Positions 54,075 through 64,000 of a stretch of DNA of 64,000 nucleotides are shown here, piece after piece; within the stretch, counting starts at the first letter, position 1, and each line of letters begins with the position of its first letter. A program made the position numbers and the translations under genes. The DNA lies in the NCBI GenBank assembly GCA_019118465.1, contig DWYX01000039.1, positions 1-64,000 of the forward strand, in the 5' to 3' direction. This DNA is from Candidatus Limosilactobacillus faecipullorum. GTDB taxonomy: Bacteria; Bacillota; Bacilli; Lactobacillales; Lactobacillaceae. The notes beneath the pieces are model-generated. The model did no database searches. It saw nothing but the letters and a program-made list of their open reading frames with translations, and had not been told where the DNA came from.

Positions 54075-54146
54075 TCAACCGCAAACTGTTGTTGTGGTTG
54101 AGGTGGAGGTAGTTTGTGAGTTGAGACTTAAACTTAGCAATAACAT
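54075..54146 (-). CDS. Thr/Ser-rich leader peptide (23 aa) upstream of the APC permease
   Basis: AGGAGG SD 8 nt before ATG; MLLLSLSLNSQTTSTSTTTTVCG* with 7 Thr and 5 Ser; Thr codons in an 8-bp perfect hairpin (54073-54080/54096-54103). Confidence 0.8.
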   Translation of the reverse strand: MLLLSLSLNSQTTSTSTTTTVCG

Positions 54147-54454
54147 TGTAACTTCCTCCTCTTACGATTTTTCGCCTTTAATAGTAGCACTATCCATTGA
54201 TAATTGCAAGAAAATGATTAGATTTTCCTAATTTAATTTTCAGAAGCCGTCTTTTTACCCGTCTTATTTGGTTTTAATTGATTAGTTAAAGATTATCCAA
54301 TAAGTAGCAGCGCTACGATTCTCGGCAACATTCTGCTCAAGCTAGCTTCTCCTACGGAATCGTACTCTAGATGAATATTCAGCTTTGAATTTTGCTCTGT
54401 CATCAGCGTCTATTAGTGCTTATCACCACAGAATTTCCGACGAAGCCTTTTACC

Positions 54455-56224
54455 CTACATACTATGCAATACCCGCTCGATATCGTCAACGATCTGTTCT
54501 GGAGTGAGATGGTACCATTCGGCCAGGACTTCAGTTGGGACATTATCAGCAAATTCCCGGGGAGCCCCGAAGTTGAGCGTCTTAATGTTAGTGGCGCCGA
54601 AGTAGCGGGCGATCATTTCACCAAAGCCGCCACTTAAGTTACCGTCTTCAAGGGTGACTACAAGGTCATGTCGTTCTTGTAGGTAGTGAAGATCTTCTCG
54701 ATCAATGTTGGTAAGCGACTTGGGGTTAATCAAACTAGCATCAATATTGAGCTTCCGCTTTAATTGGGCAACGACTTCTTCACCAAGGGCCCAGAAGTCG
54801 CCAACGGCCATAATGGCAACTTCACTCCCTTGGTGAGCGATTTCGTAATCAATATTACCATAGTTGTCCTGGGTTGCCGGCCGATGTAAGAGCGCCTTTT
54901 CCGGTTGCCGAATCACAACTGGAACTTCCGTTTGACTAATTGCCCATCGTAGCATCGAAATCATTTCTTCGACACTAGTTGGAGCTAAATACTCAACGTT
55001 TGGTAAACTGCTAATGTAAGAAATGTCAAAATCACCCTGATGAGTTGCTGACCCACTACTAATGGTTCCATTCCGTACGATCATCACAACCGGGACCGAG
55101 TTTAAGGCCATATCATGAACCAACTGGTCATAAGCTCGTTGCAAAAAAGTACTGCTTTCAAAAACAACTGGCCGAATACCAGCCTGGGCCATTGCGACCG
55201 CTGAGGTAACAGAAGTTTGTTCAGCGATTCCAACATCAAAGTAATGATCTGGAAATTCTTTTTCAAACCGTTGGAGATCAAAGACTCCTGGAATGGCTGC
55301 CGTAATTGCCGCAATTGGCGTTCCTAACTTAACTTGGCGAATTAGTTCATCAATAACCGCTTCAGAATAGGTTTCGGTTGGTTTTGTTCGCTTATCTGCA
55401 CCCGTCTTAAGGTCAAATGGATCTCGCCAGTGGTAACGTTCTGGTTCCGCTTCTGCTGGCGCGTAACCGGCCCCCTTTTTAGTGACTACATGCAAGACAA
55501 TCGGATGGTCAATATCCTTAACTTCCCTAAAAGTTTTAATCATAGTTGCTAAATCATTACCATCAGCAACATACCGATAATCAAGCCCCATAAACTTAAA
55601 AATATTATTCTCACTTTGCCCATTCGTTGCCCGTAATTCGGCTAAGCCTTGATAAAGGCCACCTTGATTAGGGGCAATCGAGTTTTGATTATCATTCACC
55701 ACGATAATGAGGTTGGAATGAAGCTTAGCCGCATTATTAAGACCTTCAAAGGCGAGACCGCCACTCAAGGACCCATCCCCAATTACAGCTACCAAGTTTT
55801 CGTGTTTTTTTAACATATCCCGGGCTTGAGCCATCCCGACTGCTAAGGCCACTGAAGTTGAAGTGTGACCGATTTCGAAGAAGTCATGGTCACTTTCTTC
55901 TGGATTGGTATAACCCGAAACGTCTTCATAGTGGTCAGGATCTAAGAAACCTAATTTCCGGCCCGTTAACATCTTGTGCGGGTATGAGAGATGAGATACA
56001 TCCCAAATCACTTTATCATGGGGTGAACCAAAGACATAATGAAAAGCTAATGTAACTTCCATAATCCCTAAGTTAGGACCAACGTGTCCCCCAATGGCAC
56101 TGTCCCTTTCCAAAACCAATTGGCGCATTTCAGTCGCTAATTTCTTTAGTTGATCAAGACTTAACCCTTTTAAGTCCGCTGGTTCATTAATCTCGTTTAA
56201 TAAATAATCTGGGTGCAGATTCAT
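54455..56224 (-). CDS. dxs: 1-deoxy-D-xylulose-5-phosphate synthase
   Basis: 589 aa; GHVGPNLGIMEVTLAFHYVF, VIGDGSLSGGLAFEGLNNA, YDQLVHDMAL. Confidence 0.95.
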   Translation of the reverse strand: MNLHPDYLLNEINEPADLKGLSLDQLKKLATEMRQLVLERDSAIGGHVGPNLGIMEVTLAFHYVFGSPHDKVIWDVSHLSYPHKMLTGRKLGFLDPDHYEDVSGYTNPEESDHDFFEIGHTSTSVALAVGMAQARDMLKKHENLVAVIGDGSLSGGLAFEGLNNAAKLHSNLIIVVNDNQNSIAPNQGGLYQGLAELRATNGQSENNIFKFMGLDYRYVADGNDLATMIKTFREVKDIDHPIVLHVVTKKGAGYAPAEAEPERYHWRDPFDLKTGADKRTKPTETYSEAVIDELIRQVKLGTPIAAITAAIPGVFDLQRFEKEFPDHYFDVGIAEQTSVTSAVAMAQAGIRPVVFESSTFLQRAYDQLVHDMALNSVPVVMIVRNGTISSGSATHQGDFDISYISSLPNVEYLAPTSVEEMISMLRWAISQTEVPVVIRQPEKALLHRPATQDNYGNIDYEIAHQGSEVAIMAVGDFWALGEEVVAQLKRKLNIDASLINPKSLTNIDREDLHYLQERHDLVVTLEDGNLSGGFGEMIARYFGATNIKTLNFGAPREFADNVPTEVLAEWYHLTPEQIVDDIERVLHSM

Positions 56225-56370
56225 TTTTCCTACTCCTTTAACTTCCGCGCTAAACGGTTTACCCCAAGTGAAATCAACTATATTTTATTTTACAACAACT
56301 CGGAATTAAAGCGAAACCTTTTTCCAATGTGATAAACTGGTTCTAGAATTAAACGAAAGAGGCGTTAAGA

Positions 56371-57627
56371 TTGCCAATTAAGAATGCCGCTACGGAGAAG
56401 CTTGCCCCTGAGCTTCCTCTTACCGCGGAACAATCCCAATTAGTACAACAGATTAATGATTTTGCTCAAAAGCATTTTAGTGATAAGCAAGCCAGTGTTT
56501 TTGTGGTCGAAGGTGAAGCCGGAACTGGTAAAAGTGTTGTCCTAACCCACCTTTTTAATCAGTGGCAAATCGCTGCTCGGACCGAACCGAAAAGTCTGTT
56601 CTATCACAGTAACAATCGTTTTCTCGTAAACCATCCCGAAGTTCTGAAGGTTTATCGGCAATTAGCTGGAGAACAGCCGCATCTTTTAAAAAAAGATTTT
56701 CAACGGCCAACGACGATGATCAACCAGCTGGAGAAGCAAGATGACCATCTCGACCTTGTAGTAATTGATGAAGCCCACCTCCTCCTTTCCAAACCCGACC
56801 ATTACAATAATTTTTATCACGAAAACCAATTACTTGAAATTCTAAAACGGAGTCGGGTCGTAGTTATTGTTGTTGATTTTCGACAAGTACTCCGAATGAA
56901 GAGTCTTTGGACAAGGGAGCGGCTTGAAAAACTCCTTGCCCCTTACACAACTAAATTCGTTAAACTCCGCCACCAATTTCGAATGCAAGCTCCCGATGAA
57001 TTAGTATCCTGGTTGGATGATTTTTCAGATGGGATAATTAATCCCCTTCCCCAAAATGCACGTCAAGGATATGATTTTCGAATTTTCGCTGATGCAGAAG
57101 CAATGCGGCAGCAAATCATTCAACGAAATCAACAAGTGGGTCTTGCCCGGGTTCTTTCAACTTCAGGTTACCCGTCTATTCTTGACGGCGGTAAACATTA
57201 CATTCGAGAAGGTAAATTCAAAATGCCTTGGGATCAATATAATTTCACCCAAACTCCCTGGGCTGAAATTCCCGAAACAATTGATGAGGTTGGCTCAATT
57301 TATACCTGTCAAGGTTTCGATCTCAATTATGCAGGAATTATCATTGGTCCTATTTTCTACTTGGACCCAAAAACAAACCGGCTAGAGGTTGATTTATCTA
57401 AGTACACCGATACCGAAGCTTTTAAACGGCGAAAGGACCTTACCGATCTGGTCGAAATTGAACAGCTTAAGCATTTAATGATCCGTAATGCCCTAAATGT
57501 TATCTTAAAGCGCGGGGTCCTGGGCACATATATCTATGCCCATGATCCAAAACTACGCCAAAAGTTAATCAACCTCTTTCACGAAATTAATCCGGAGGTA
57601 TCCAGAAATGAAGAAAAACGACCATAA
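56371..57627 (+). CDS. DUF2075-type ATPase/helicase-like protein
   Basis: VVEGEAGTGKSVVLTHLF (Walker A), LVVIDEAHLLL, VDFRQVLR, RHQFRM, SIYTCQGFDLNYAGIIIGP. Confidence 0.85.
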   Translation: MPIKNAATEKLAPELPLTAEQSQLVQQINDFAQKHFSDKQASVFVVEGEAGTGKSVVLTHLFNQWQIAARTEPKSLFYHSNNRFLVNHPEVLKVYRQLAGEQPHLLKKDFQRPTTMINQLEKQDDHLDLVVIDEAHLLLSKPDHYNNFYHENQLLEILKRSRVVVIVVDFRQVLRMKSLWTRERLEKLLAPYTTKFVKLRHQFRMQAPDELVSWLDDFSDGIINPLPQNARQGYDFRIFADAEAMRQQIIQRNQQVGLARVLSTSGYPSILDGGKHYIREGKFKMPWDQYNFTQTPWAEIPETIDEVGSIYTCQGFDLNYAGIIIGPIFYLDPKTNRLEVDLSKYTDTEAFKRRKDLTDLVEIEQLKHLMIRNALNVILKRGVLGTYIYAHDPKLRQKLINLFHEINPEVSRNEEKRP

Positions 57628-58285
57628 ATGGCTCCTAATTGGTGTCGCAATGATTCTAACTATTATCTTTTTAGCCCTCTTAATTCGTGACTTTATGCCG
57701 GAAATCAAGCTTCTCCTCCACTACAATCTCCAGAATCGGGCCCTCTTGATCGAAATGATTCGTTCTCATGGCTTAAAAGATATGCTTTTCTTGGTAATAG
57801 TGATTGCCCTCTTAAATGCCATTCCAGGAGCCTCAAATTCGGTAATTTGTATCTTCACCGGGCTTTGTTACGGTCCAGCAATAGGCTTCTTGATTAACTG
57901 GATGGCTAACATCCTTGGAAATTGTTCAATTTATGCTTTAATCGATCACCTTAACTTCTCTAAGCACTTCAAAGAAAACAAAATTCTCGACCGCTTGATG
58001 CATCATGAACATCCCTTGGTTGGATTAACGATTGGCTACATGGTACCGGTTATTCCAAGTATTCTGGTTAACTACTCCTGTACCCAATTAAAAGTCAAAC
58101 GCTCTCAATTTTTACTAATGGCAACGGTGGGAATGTTGCCAACCTCATTTCTATATGCCTTTGGTGGTGACGCCATTATGAAAGGAAACTTTAAGCGGAT
58201 CATTGTGGTAGCTATCCTAGTTGGAGGGTTAATTTGTTTGCGGCAGATGATTGTTCGTCATCGGCGGGGGAAGCAAGTTGGTTAA
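57608..58285 (+). CDS. TVP38/TMEM64 (VTT-domain) membrane protein
   Basis: AIPGASNSVICIFTGLCYGPAIGFLINWMANILGNCSIYAL; overlaps preceding gene by 20 nt. Confidence 0.8.
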   Translation: MKKNDHKWLLIGVAMILTIIFLALLIRDFMPEIKLLLHYNLQNRALLIEMIRSHGLKDMLFLVIVIALLNAIPGASNSVICIFTGLCYGPAIGFLINWMANILGNCSIYALIDHLNFSKHFKENKILDRLMHHEHPLVGLTIGYMVPVIPSILVNYSCTQLKVKRSQFLLMATVGMLPTSFLYAFGGDAIMKGNFKRIIVVAILVGGLICLRQMIVRHRRGKQVG

Positions 58286-58459
58286 AGCGAGAGGAATTAC
58301 TTCTAAATTATTGGGAGTGATTTTTATTTTATATTAGTTAAAGTAAATCTGTGGTAATTACTTTTGTTCAAAAAATATACCAGGGAAGAATTTTCATTCC
58401 CTCCCTGGTCATTCTGTAATTTTCATCATCCATGCACAGGCAAAAGCGATCTTGAATGC

Positions 58460-59305
58460 TTATTTCCGATGTCCCGTCTCAATTACTGGTTGTGTCCCCC
58501 GCTCACTGATGATGGCTACAAGGATATTATTGATAATCGCTAACCGATCTTCGTCAGATATGTTAAGATCAAGTTCCTTTGTTAACCGTTCGATAGCGTC
58601 TTCAACGATTGAGACCGCCCCGTCAACAATCGTTTGGCGAGCCGCTAAGATGGCGGCTGACTGTTGTTTTTGAAGCATGGCTGAGGCAATTTCAGTGGCA
58701 TAAGCTAAATGAGTTAGACGGGTTTCCATTACTTCAACCCCGGCAACTTGCAAACGGGCTTGAAGTTCTTGCGTCAACTTTTCAGAAACTTCCGTTGCGT
58801 TTCCCCGTAAGGTTAACGCCCCTTCATCTTCAAAGGTATCGTAAGGATATTCACTAGCAACGTGCCGAATAGCTGATTCAGATTGAATCTCGACAAATTC
58901 TTCGTAATCATCAACCGCAAATAAAGCCTGGGCTGTATCGACAGCCTTAAAGACAATCACGGCCGCAATTTCGACTGGATTCCCCTTCAAGTCGTTAACC
59001 TTCAGGACTTGGCTATTAAAGTTGCGGACCCGCAAGGAAACCGTATCCTTCATCGTGAGCGGAACCGTTAAGAATAAGCCGGCGTCCCGGATCGTACCAA
59101 TGTAATTTCCAAAAAAAGTTAAGACCTTGGCCGTATTTGGTTGGACAACTGTTAATGACGACCCCGTTAACAAACCTAACAAGATAAAAAGGGTTCCTAA
59201 CAAAATGCTTTGTAAATATAAGAACCAGCCACCAGCGGCAAGCAGAGCTAAGGCAATAATCAAGCCAAGATAACCATTAACGTGAAATACAGTTTTTTCC
59301 TTCAT
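58460..59305 (-). CDS. SPFH-domain (prohibitin/stomatin-like) protein
   Basis: DLKGNPVEIAAVIVFKAVDTAQALFAVDDYEEFVEIQSESAIRHVAS; VMETRLTHLAYATEIASAMLQKQQS. Confidence 0.9.
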   Translation of the reverse strand: MKEKTVFHVNGYLGLIIALALLAAGGWFLYLQSILLGTLFILLGLLTGSSLTVVQPNTAKVLTFFGNYIGTIRDAGLFLTVPLTMKDTVSLRVRNFNSQVLKVNDLKGNPVEIAAVIVFKAVDTAQALFAVDDYEEFVEIQSESAIRHVASEYPYDTFEDEGALTLRGNATEVSEKLTQELQARLQVAGVEVMETRLTHLAYATEIASAMLQKQQSAAILAARQTIVDGAVSIVEDAIERLTKELDLNISDEDRLAIINNILVAIISERGTQPVIETGHRK

Positions 59306-59325
59306 CGTTTTGACCTTCTTCCAAA

Positions 59326-60867
<1,542 letters not shown>

Positions 60868-60990
60868 TCAAACGGCCTGATTGGGATAAAGAGAATGATG
60901 GTTGATTTGTTAGAATCAGCCGTCTATTTGGATTTATCCTCTAAAGCCTTGGCTTTCGACTTGAGTTTCTAATATTTGAAGATGAAACAA

Positions 60991-61022
60991 GGGTGGGAAG
61001 AAACGTAGGTTCCTTCCCACCC
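60991..61022. terminator. Hairpin terminator with GGGTGGGAAGAAA motif
   Basis: gggtgggaag-aaacgtaggtt-ccttcccaccc. Confidence 0.65.
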
Positions 61023-61041
61023 TCTAACCTCTAAAGTGGGG

Positions 61042-61227
61042 TTACTTTTCGCTTGTCAGCTTGCCCCCAACTGCGTAATGATCATGTTGCATTTCGCTTA
61101 AAACGATGTGAATCCGTTCTGCAGGGACGTTGGCATTCTTAGCAATCGCTGCCGTAACGTCTTCAACAAGTCCCTTCAGTTGTTCGGGAGTCCGGCCTTC
61201 AAGTAATTCAATGTGTACTAATGGCAT
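61042..61227 (-). CDS. 4-oxalocrotonate tautomerase family protein
   Basis: MPLVHIELLEGRTPEQLKGLVEDVTAAIAKNANVPAERIHIVLSEM; Pro1 nucleophile. Confidence 0.93.
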   Translation of the reverse strand: MPLVHIELLEGRTPEQLKGLVEDVTAAIAKNANVPAERIHIVLSEMQHDHYAVGGKLTSEK

Positions 61228-61291
61228 CTTTGAGCCCTCCTTTTACTAGTAAACACATTTTACCATACTTAAATTTAACCTGCACTTAGAA

Positions 61292-63121
61292 CTAATTAGC
61301 TTTCCGGAGTTGTTGCCGAATGGCACTAACATCCTCTTTTTTACCGGTAAAGATTAACCGATCATTGTATTCCAAAACTGTTGACCCATGGGGATCAATC
61401 CAGTGGTTTCGCCGGCGAATCCGACTAACGGTAATTTTATCGATAAATGGTAAGTCCATAAGTTGCCGACCAGTAAAGCGGTGATTAACCACCCGAACTT
61501 CATATAGGCCAGTTTCTGTATCAGTCAACATTTGCATTACTGATGGTGATTCAATTAAGGCCCGTAAAACACTGGTTTCAACGTTGAAGGCGTTAAAGAT
61601 TTCGACCCCTTCGGCCATTAGTTGATCCATCCGGTCATTATTAACGGCCCGACTGTTTTGGAAGGCAATCACCCGTTTAATCCCACTTTGGAGGGCGGCT
61701 TGAACAAATTCAAAGTTGGCTTCGTCATTGAGGTAACAAGCCGCCAAGATATCAACATCATTTAAACCTGCTTTGGCTAAACTAGCCTTGGTAATTTCTG
61801 GTAGGAGCACTAGGTTTTTAACTTCACTATTGTAAGTCTTGTAGTTCTTTTCTGCTGTCGTAACAACATGAACTTCGTACCATTCATTAGAAAGTTGTTG
61901 GGCAATTGGCACGGTCACCATATTGGCTCCAACCAAAACAACCCGTTGCTTGATTAAATCTTCCTTAGAAAGTTTATAAACGGAGTTGAAGATAGTTGGC
62001 GCTAAGATGCAGACCAAAACCGCCGCTAAAATAAAAGTCCCGGCTTGAGTACTAGAAATAACTTTTAAGTTTTGGGCTACTTGAACGGTTGGCAAAACTA
62101 AGGTAATCGTAGTGGCGGTTAAAAAGCCCCCAGCGACTGAGTTACGACTTGAGAAACGCGTTCGGTAAACCAAAATTGGTACTAACTTCGCGAGAAAGAA
62201 GCAAACTACTAAGATTGGAATTAACATTAATGCCCGCGGATTAGTGAATAATTCCCGAAGGTTTAACTTAACCCCGGTCATAATAAAGAAGATTGGAATA
62301 AAGAAACCGTAGCCGATGGAAGTTAATTTCTCCGCCGTTGATTCATGGGGCTCAAGGAGTTTCATGACCATCCCAGCTAAGAAGCTCCCTAGGATGGTTT
62401 CGGCCCCGACTTGTTCGGCAATGATAACCAAGGTAAAGATCAAGAAGAAGGCCAAGCGGATATCTAATTGCGTCGTGGCCTTTGTAATTTTGTTAAACCA
62501 AACAAAAGGTTGCTTAAACCGGTAAAGAAGAAAGAGCGCCGCTAATAAAAGCAAAACCAAAAGCCATAGTCGACTCGCATTGCCTCCGTTCAACGTGGCG
62601 TACACTGTTAAACCAAACATCGGCACGACTTCACCAAGGACCGCTGTTAAAAGGATCGTTTGCCCCATTGGTTTACTAAGAATTTCCTTTTCCTTTAGGG
62701 TCGCAATTACCACCCCTAAGGCAATCGTGGAAAAGAGAATAATTGCTAAGAGCGGATCGGGAAAGAATCCGGTAAATTTAAGGACAAAACTTAGGCCGGC
62801 TGCAACCAACAAAATCCCACCAAAGGCTAGCGAAGCCAATTTAACTGGGGAAGCTTGATCGTCATCATCGTTAGGTTTTGACTTAAACAAACTAAAGTCA
62901 ATTTCCATCCCCGATAAGAACATCAGCAAGATAACCCCCATCTCTGAAAGTAAAGCTAGGGTGCTATTCTGCTGGACTAGGTTAAAGCCGGATTCCCCTA
63001 AGACAATTCCGACCACAATTTCCGCAACGGCGGTCGGCATACTAGTAACTTTAAACCGCGCCATCGTAATCGGAATCACCAGGGCGGCTAAAACGACAAT
63101 AAACATTGAAAGTTGAGTCAT
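61292..63121 (-). CDS. CPA2-type cation:proton antiporter with TrkA-like regulatory domains
   Basis: VLGESGFNLVQ, ILGSFLAGMVM; C-terminal VVLVGANMVTVPIAQQLS and VSRIRRRNHWIDPHGSTVLEYNDRLIFTG. Confidence 0.9.
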   Translation of the reverse strand: MTQLSMFIVVLAALVIPITMARFKVTSMPTAVAEIVVGIVLGESGFNLVQQNSTLALLSEMGVILLMFLSGMEIDFSLFKSKPNDDDDQASPVKLASLAFGGILLVAAGLSFVLKFTGFFPDPLLAIILFSTIALGVVIATLKEKEILSKPMGQTILLTAVLGEVVPMFGLTVYATLNGGNASRLWLLVLLLLAALFLLYRFKQPFVWFNKITKATTQLDIRLAFFLIFTLVIIAEQVGAETILGSFLAGMVMKLLEPHESTAEKLTSIGYGFFIPIFFIMTGVKLNLRELFTNPRALMLIPILVVCFFLAKLVPILVYRTRFSSRNSVAGGFLTATTITLVLPTVQVAQNLKVISSTQAGTFILAAVLVCILAPTIFNSVYKLSKEDLIKQRVVLVGANMVTVPIAQQLSNEWYEVHVVTTAEKNYKTYNSEVKNLVLLPEITKASLAKAGLNDVDILAACYLNDEANFEFVQAALQSGIKRVIAFQNSRAVNNDRMDQLMAEGVEIFNAFNVETSVLRALIESPSVMQMLTDTETGLYEVRVVNHRFTGRQLMDLPFIDKITVSRIRRRNHWIDPHGSTVLEYNDRLIFTGKKEDVSAIRQQLRKAN

Positions 63122-63272
63122 ATTACCCTCCCGTGAAAATTTTTATTACCATAGATTACCGCAAGTTTGCGAAAAATACCAGTTGAAAGTTTTCGAGAAA
63201 ATAAATTTTCTTAACCTTCAAAAATAAGCTACAATCATAGTAACAATACTTTTTTAGAAGGAGTATGGGGAT

Positions 63273-64000
63273 ATGCTAAGGAAATTATCCGCTTGTACCA
63301 GTATCTTGATTGGTAAGCAAGCGTCAATTGATGGAACCATTATGATTGGACGAAATGAAGATGCCAAAGCCGCTTGGCCGAAGCATTTTATCGTTCATGA
63401 GCGGGGAAAAGTTGGGGGCCACTTTGTTTCTAAAGAAACAGGGCTGAGCTTGGATCTCCCAACTGACAGTTACAAGTACACAGCCACTCCTGAATGGACT
63501 GACAAGTACGGTCTCTTTGAAGAAGCCGGGATTAATGAGTACCACGTTGCTATGAGCGCCACCGAAAGTGCTTATACGAACGAACGAGTACTTGGTTTCG
63601 ACCCGCTAGTTAAGGACGGTTTAAACGAAGAAGCGATGGTTACGGTCGTCCTTCCCTTCGTTAAAACTGCCCGGGAAGGGGTACAACGACTCGGAAGCTT
63701 AATCGCCGAACACGGGACTGGTGAAACGAATGGGGTCCTCTTCGCTGACGACAATGAAGCTTGGTACTTTGAATCCGGGGCGGGGCACTATTGGGTTGCC
63801 CAACGGATTCCGGATGATTCATACGCCGTTGTTGGGAATCAACTAGCGATTCAAGAAATCAACTTTAATGATCCCGATAACTTCATGTTCCATCCGGAAA
63901 TTCAAGAATTTGTCACTAAACACAATTTAAATCCTGCTGATGATGGCTTTAACTTCCGCGAAATTTTCGGGACTCACGACCGGTCGGATGCCATCTATTC
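63273..64000 (+). CDS. C69-family dipeptidase (truncated by window end, absent from ORF track)
   Basis: MLRKLSACTSILIGKQASIDGTIMIGRNEDAKAAWPKHF...GLFEEAGINEYHVAMSATESAYTNERVLGFDPL; open to the window edge. Confidence 0.9.
   Translation, partial: MLRKLSACTSILIGKQASIDGTIMIGRNEDAKAAWPKHFIVHERGKVGGHFVSKETGLSLDLPTDSYKYTATPEWTDKYGLFEEAGINEYHVAMSATESAYTNERVLGFDPLVKDGLNEEAMVTVVLPFVKTAREGVQRLGSLIAEHGTGETNGVLFADDNEAWYFESGAGHYWVAQRIPDDSYAVVGNQLAIQEINFNDPDNFMFHPEIQEFVTKHNLNPADDGFNFREIFGTHDRSDAIY

Noticed and set aside
54240-54450. Possible degraded ORF downstream of dxs
   Set aside because: Fragmentary translations with stops; no family recognised.

Overview
The window looks like a Lactobacillaceae chromosome, probably a Limosilactobacillus-like heterofermenter; this is inferred from gene content and codon style, not tested. 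It carries mostly ordinary metabolic genes: lplA, GH36 alpha-galactosidase, glyA, L-ldh, argGH, a thiolase, a cystathionine gamma-synthase/lyase, potABCD, dxs and glpK. The left end holds an integrase fragment. From ~14.2 to 17.5 kb there is a decayed accessory patch: oxidoreductase, LPXTG protein, ComK-like and GH1 remnants around an intact YefM/YoeB toxin-antitoxin pair. No rRNA, tRNA, CRISPR array or intact prophage was recognised. The most interesting signals are: (1) two short translated leader peptides missing from the ORF track, each followed by hairpins and an intrinsic terminator ahead of an amino-acid transporter. One is Cys-rich (CCPCC) before a TcyP-like cystine symporter; the other is Thr/Ser-rich (TTSTSTTTT) before an APC permease. 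Both look like ribosome-mediated attenuators. (2) An unassigned ~300-nt structured RNA region with its own terminator lies directly upstream of the Cys leader. (3) Two distant paralogues fuse a PLD-like domain to a P-loop ATPase and end in a GFxxRLFG tail; one has a degenerate PLD site. (4) Several genes carry frameshifts or early stops (marR, a beta-hydroxyacid dehydrogenase, an FMN reductase).
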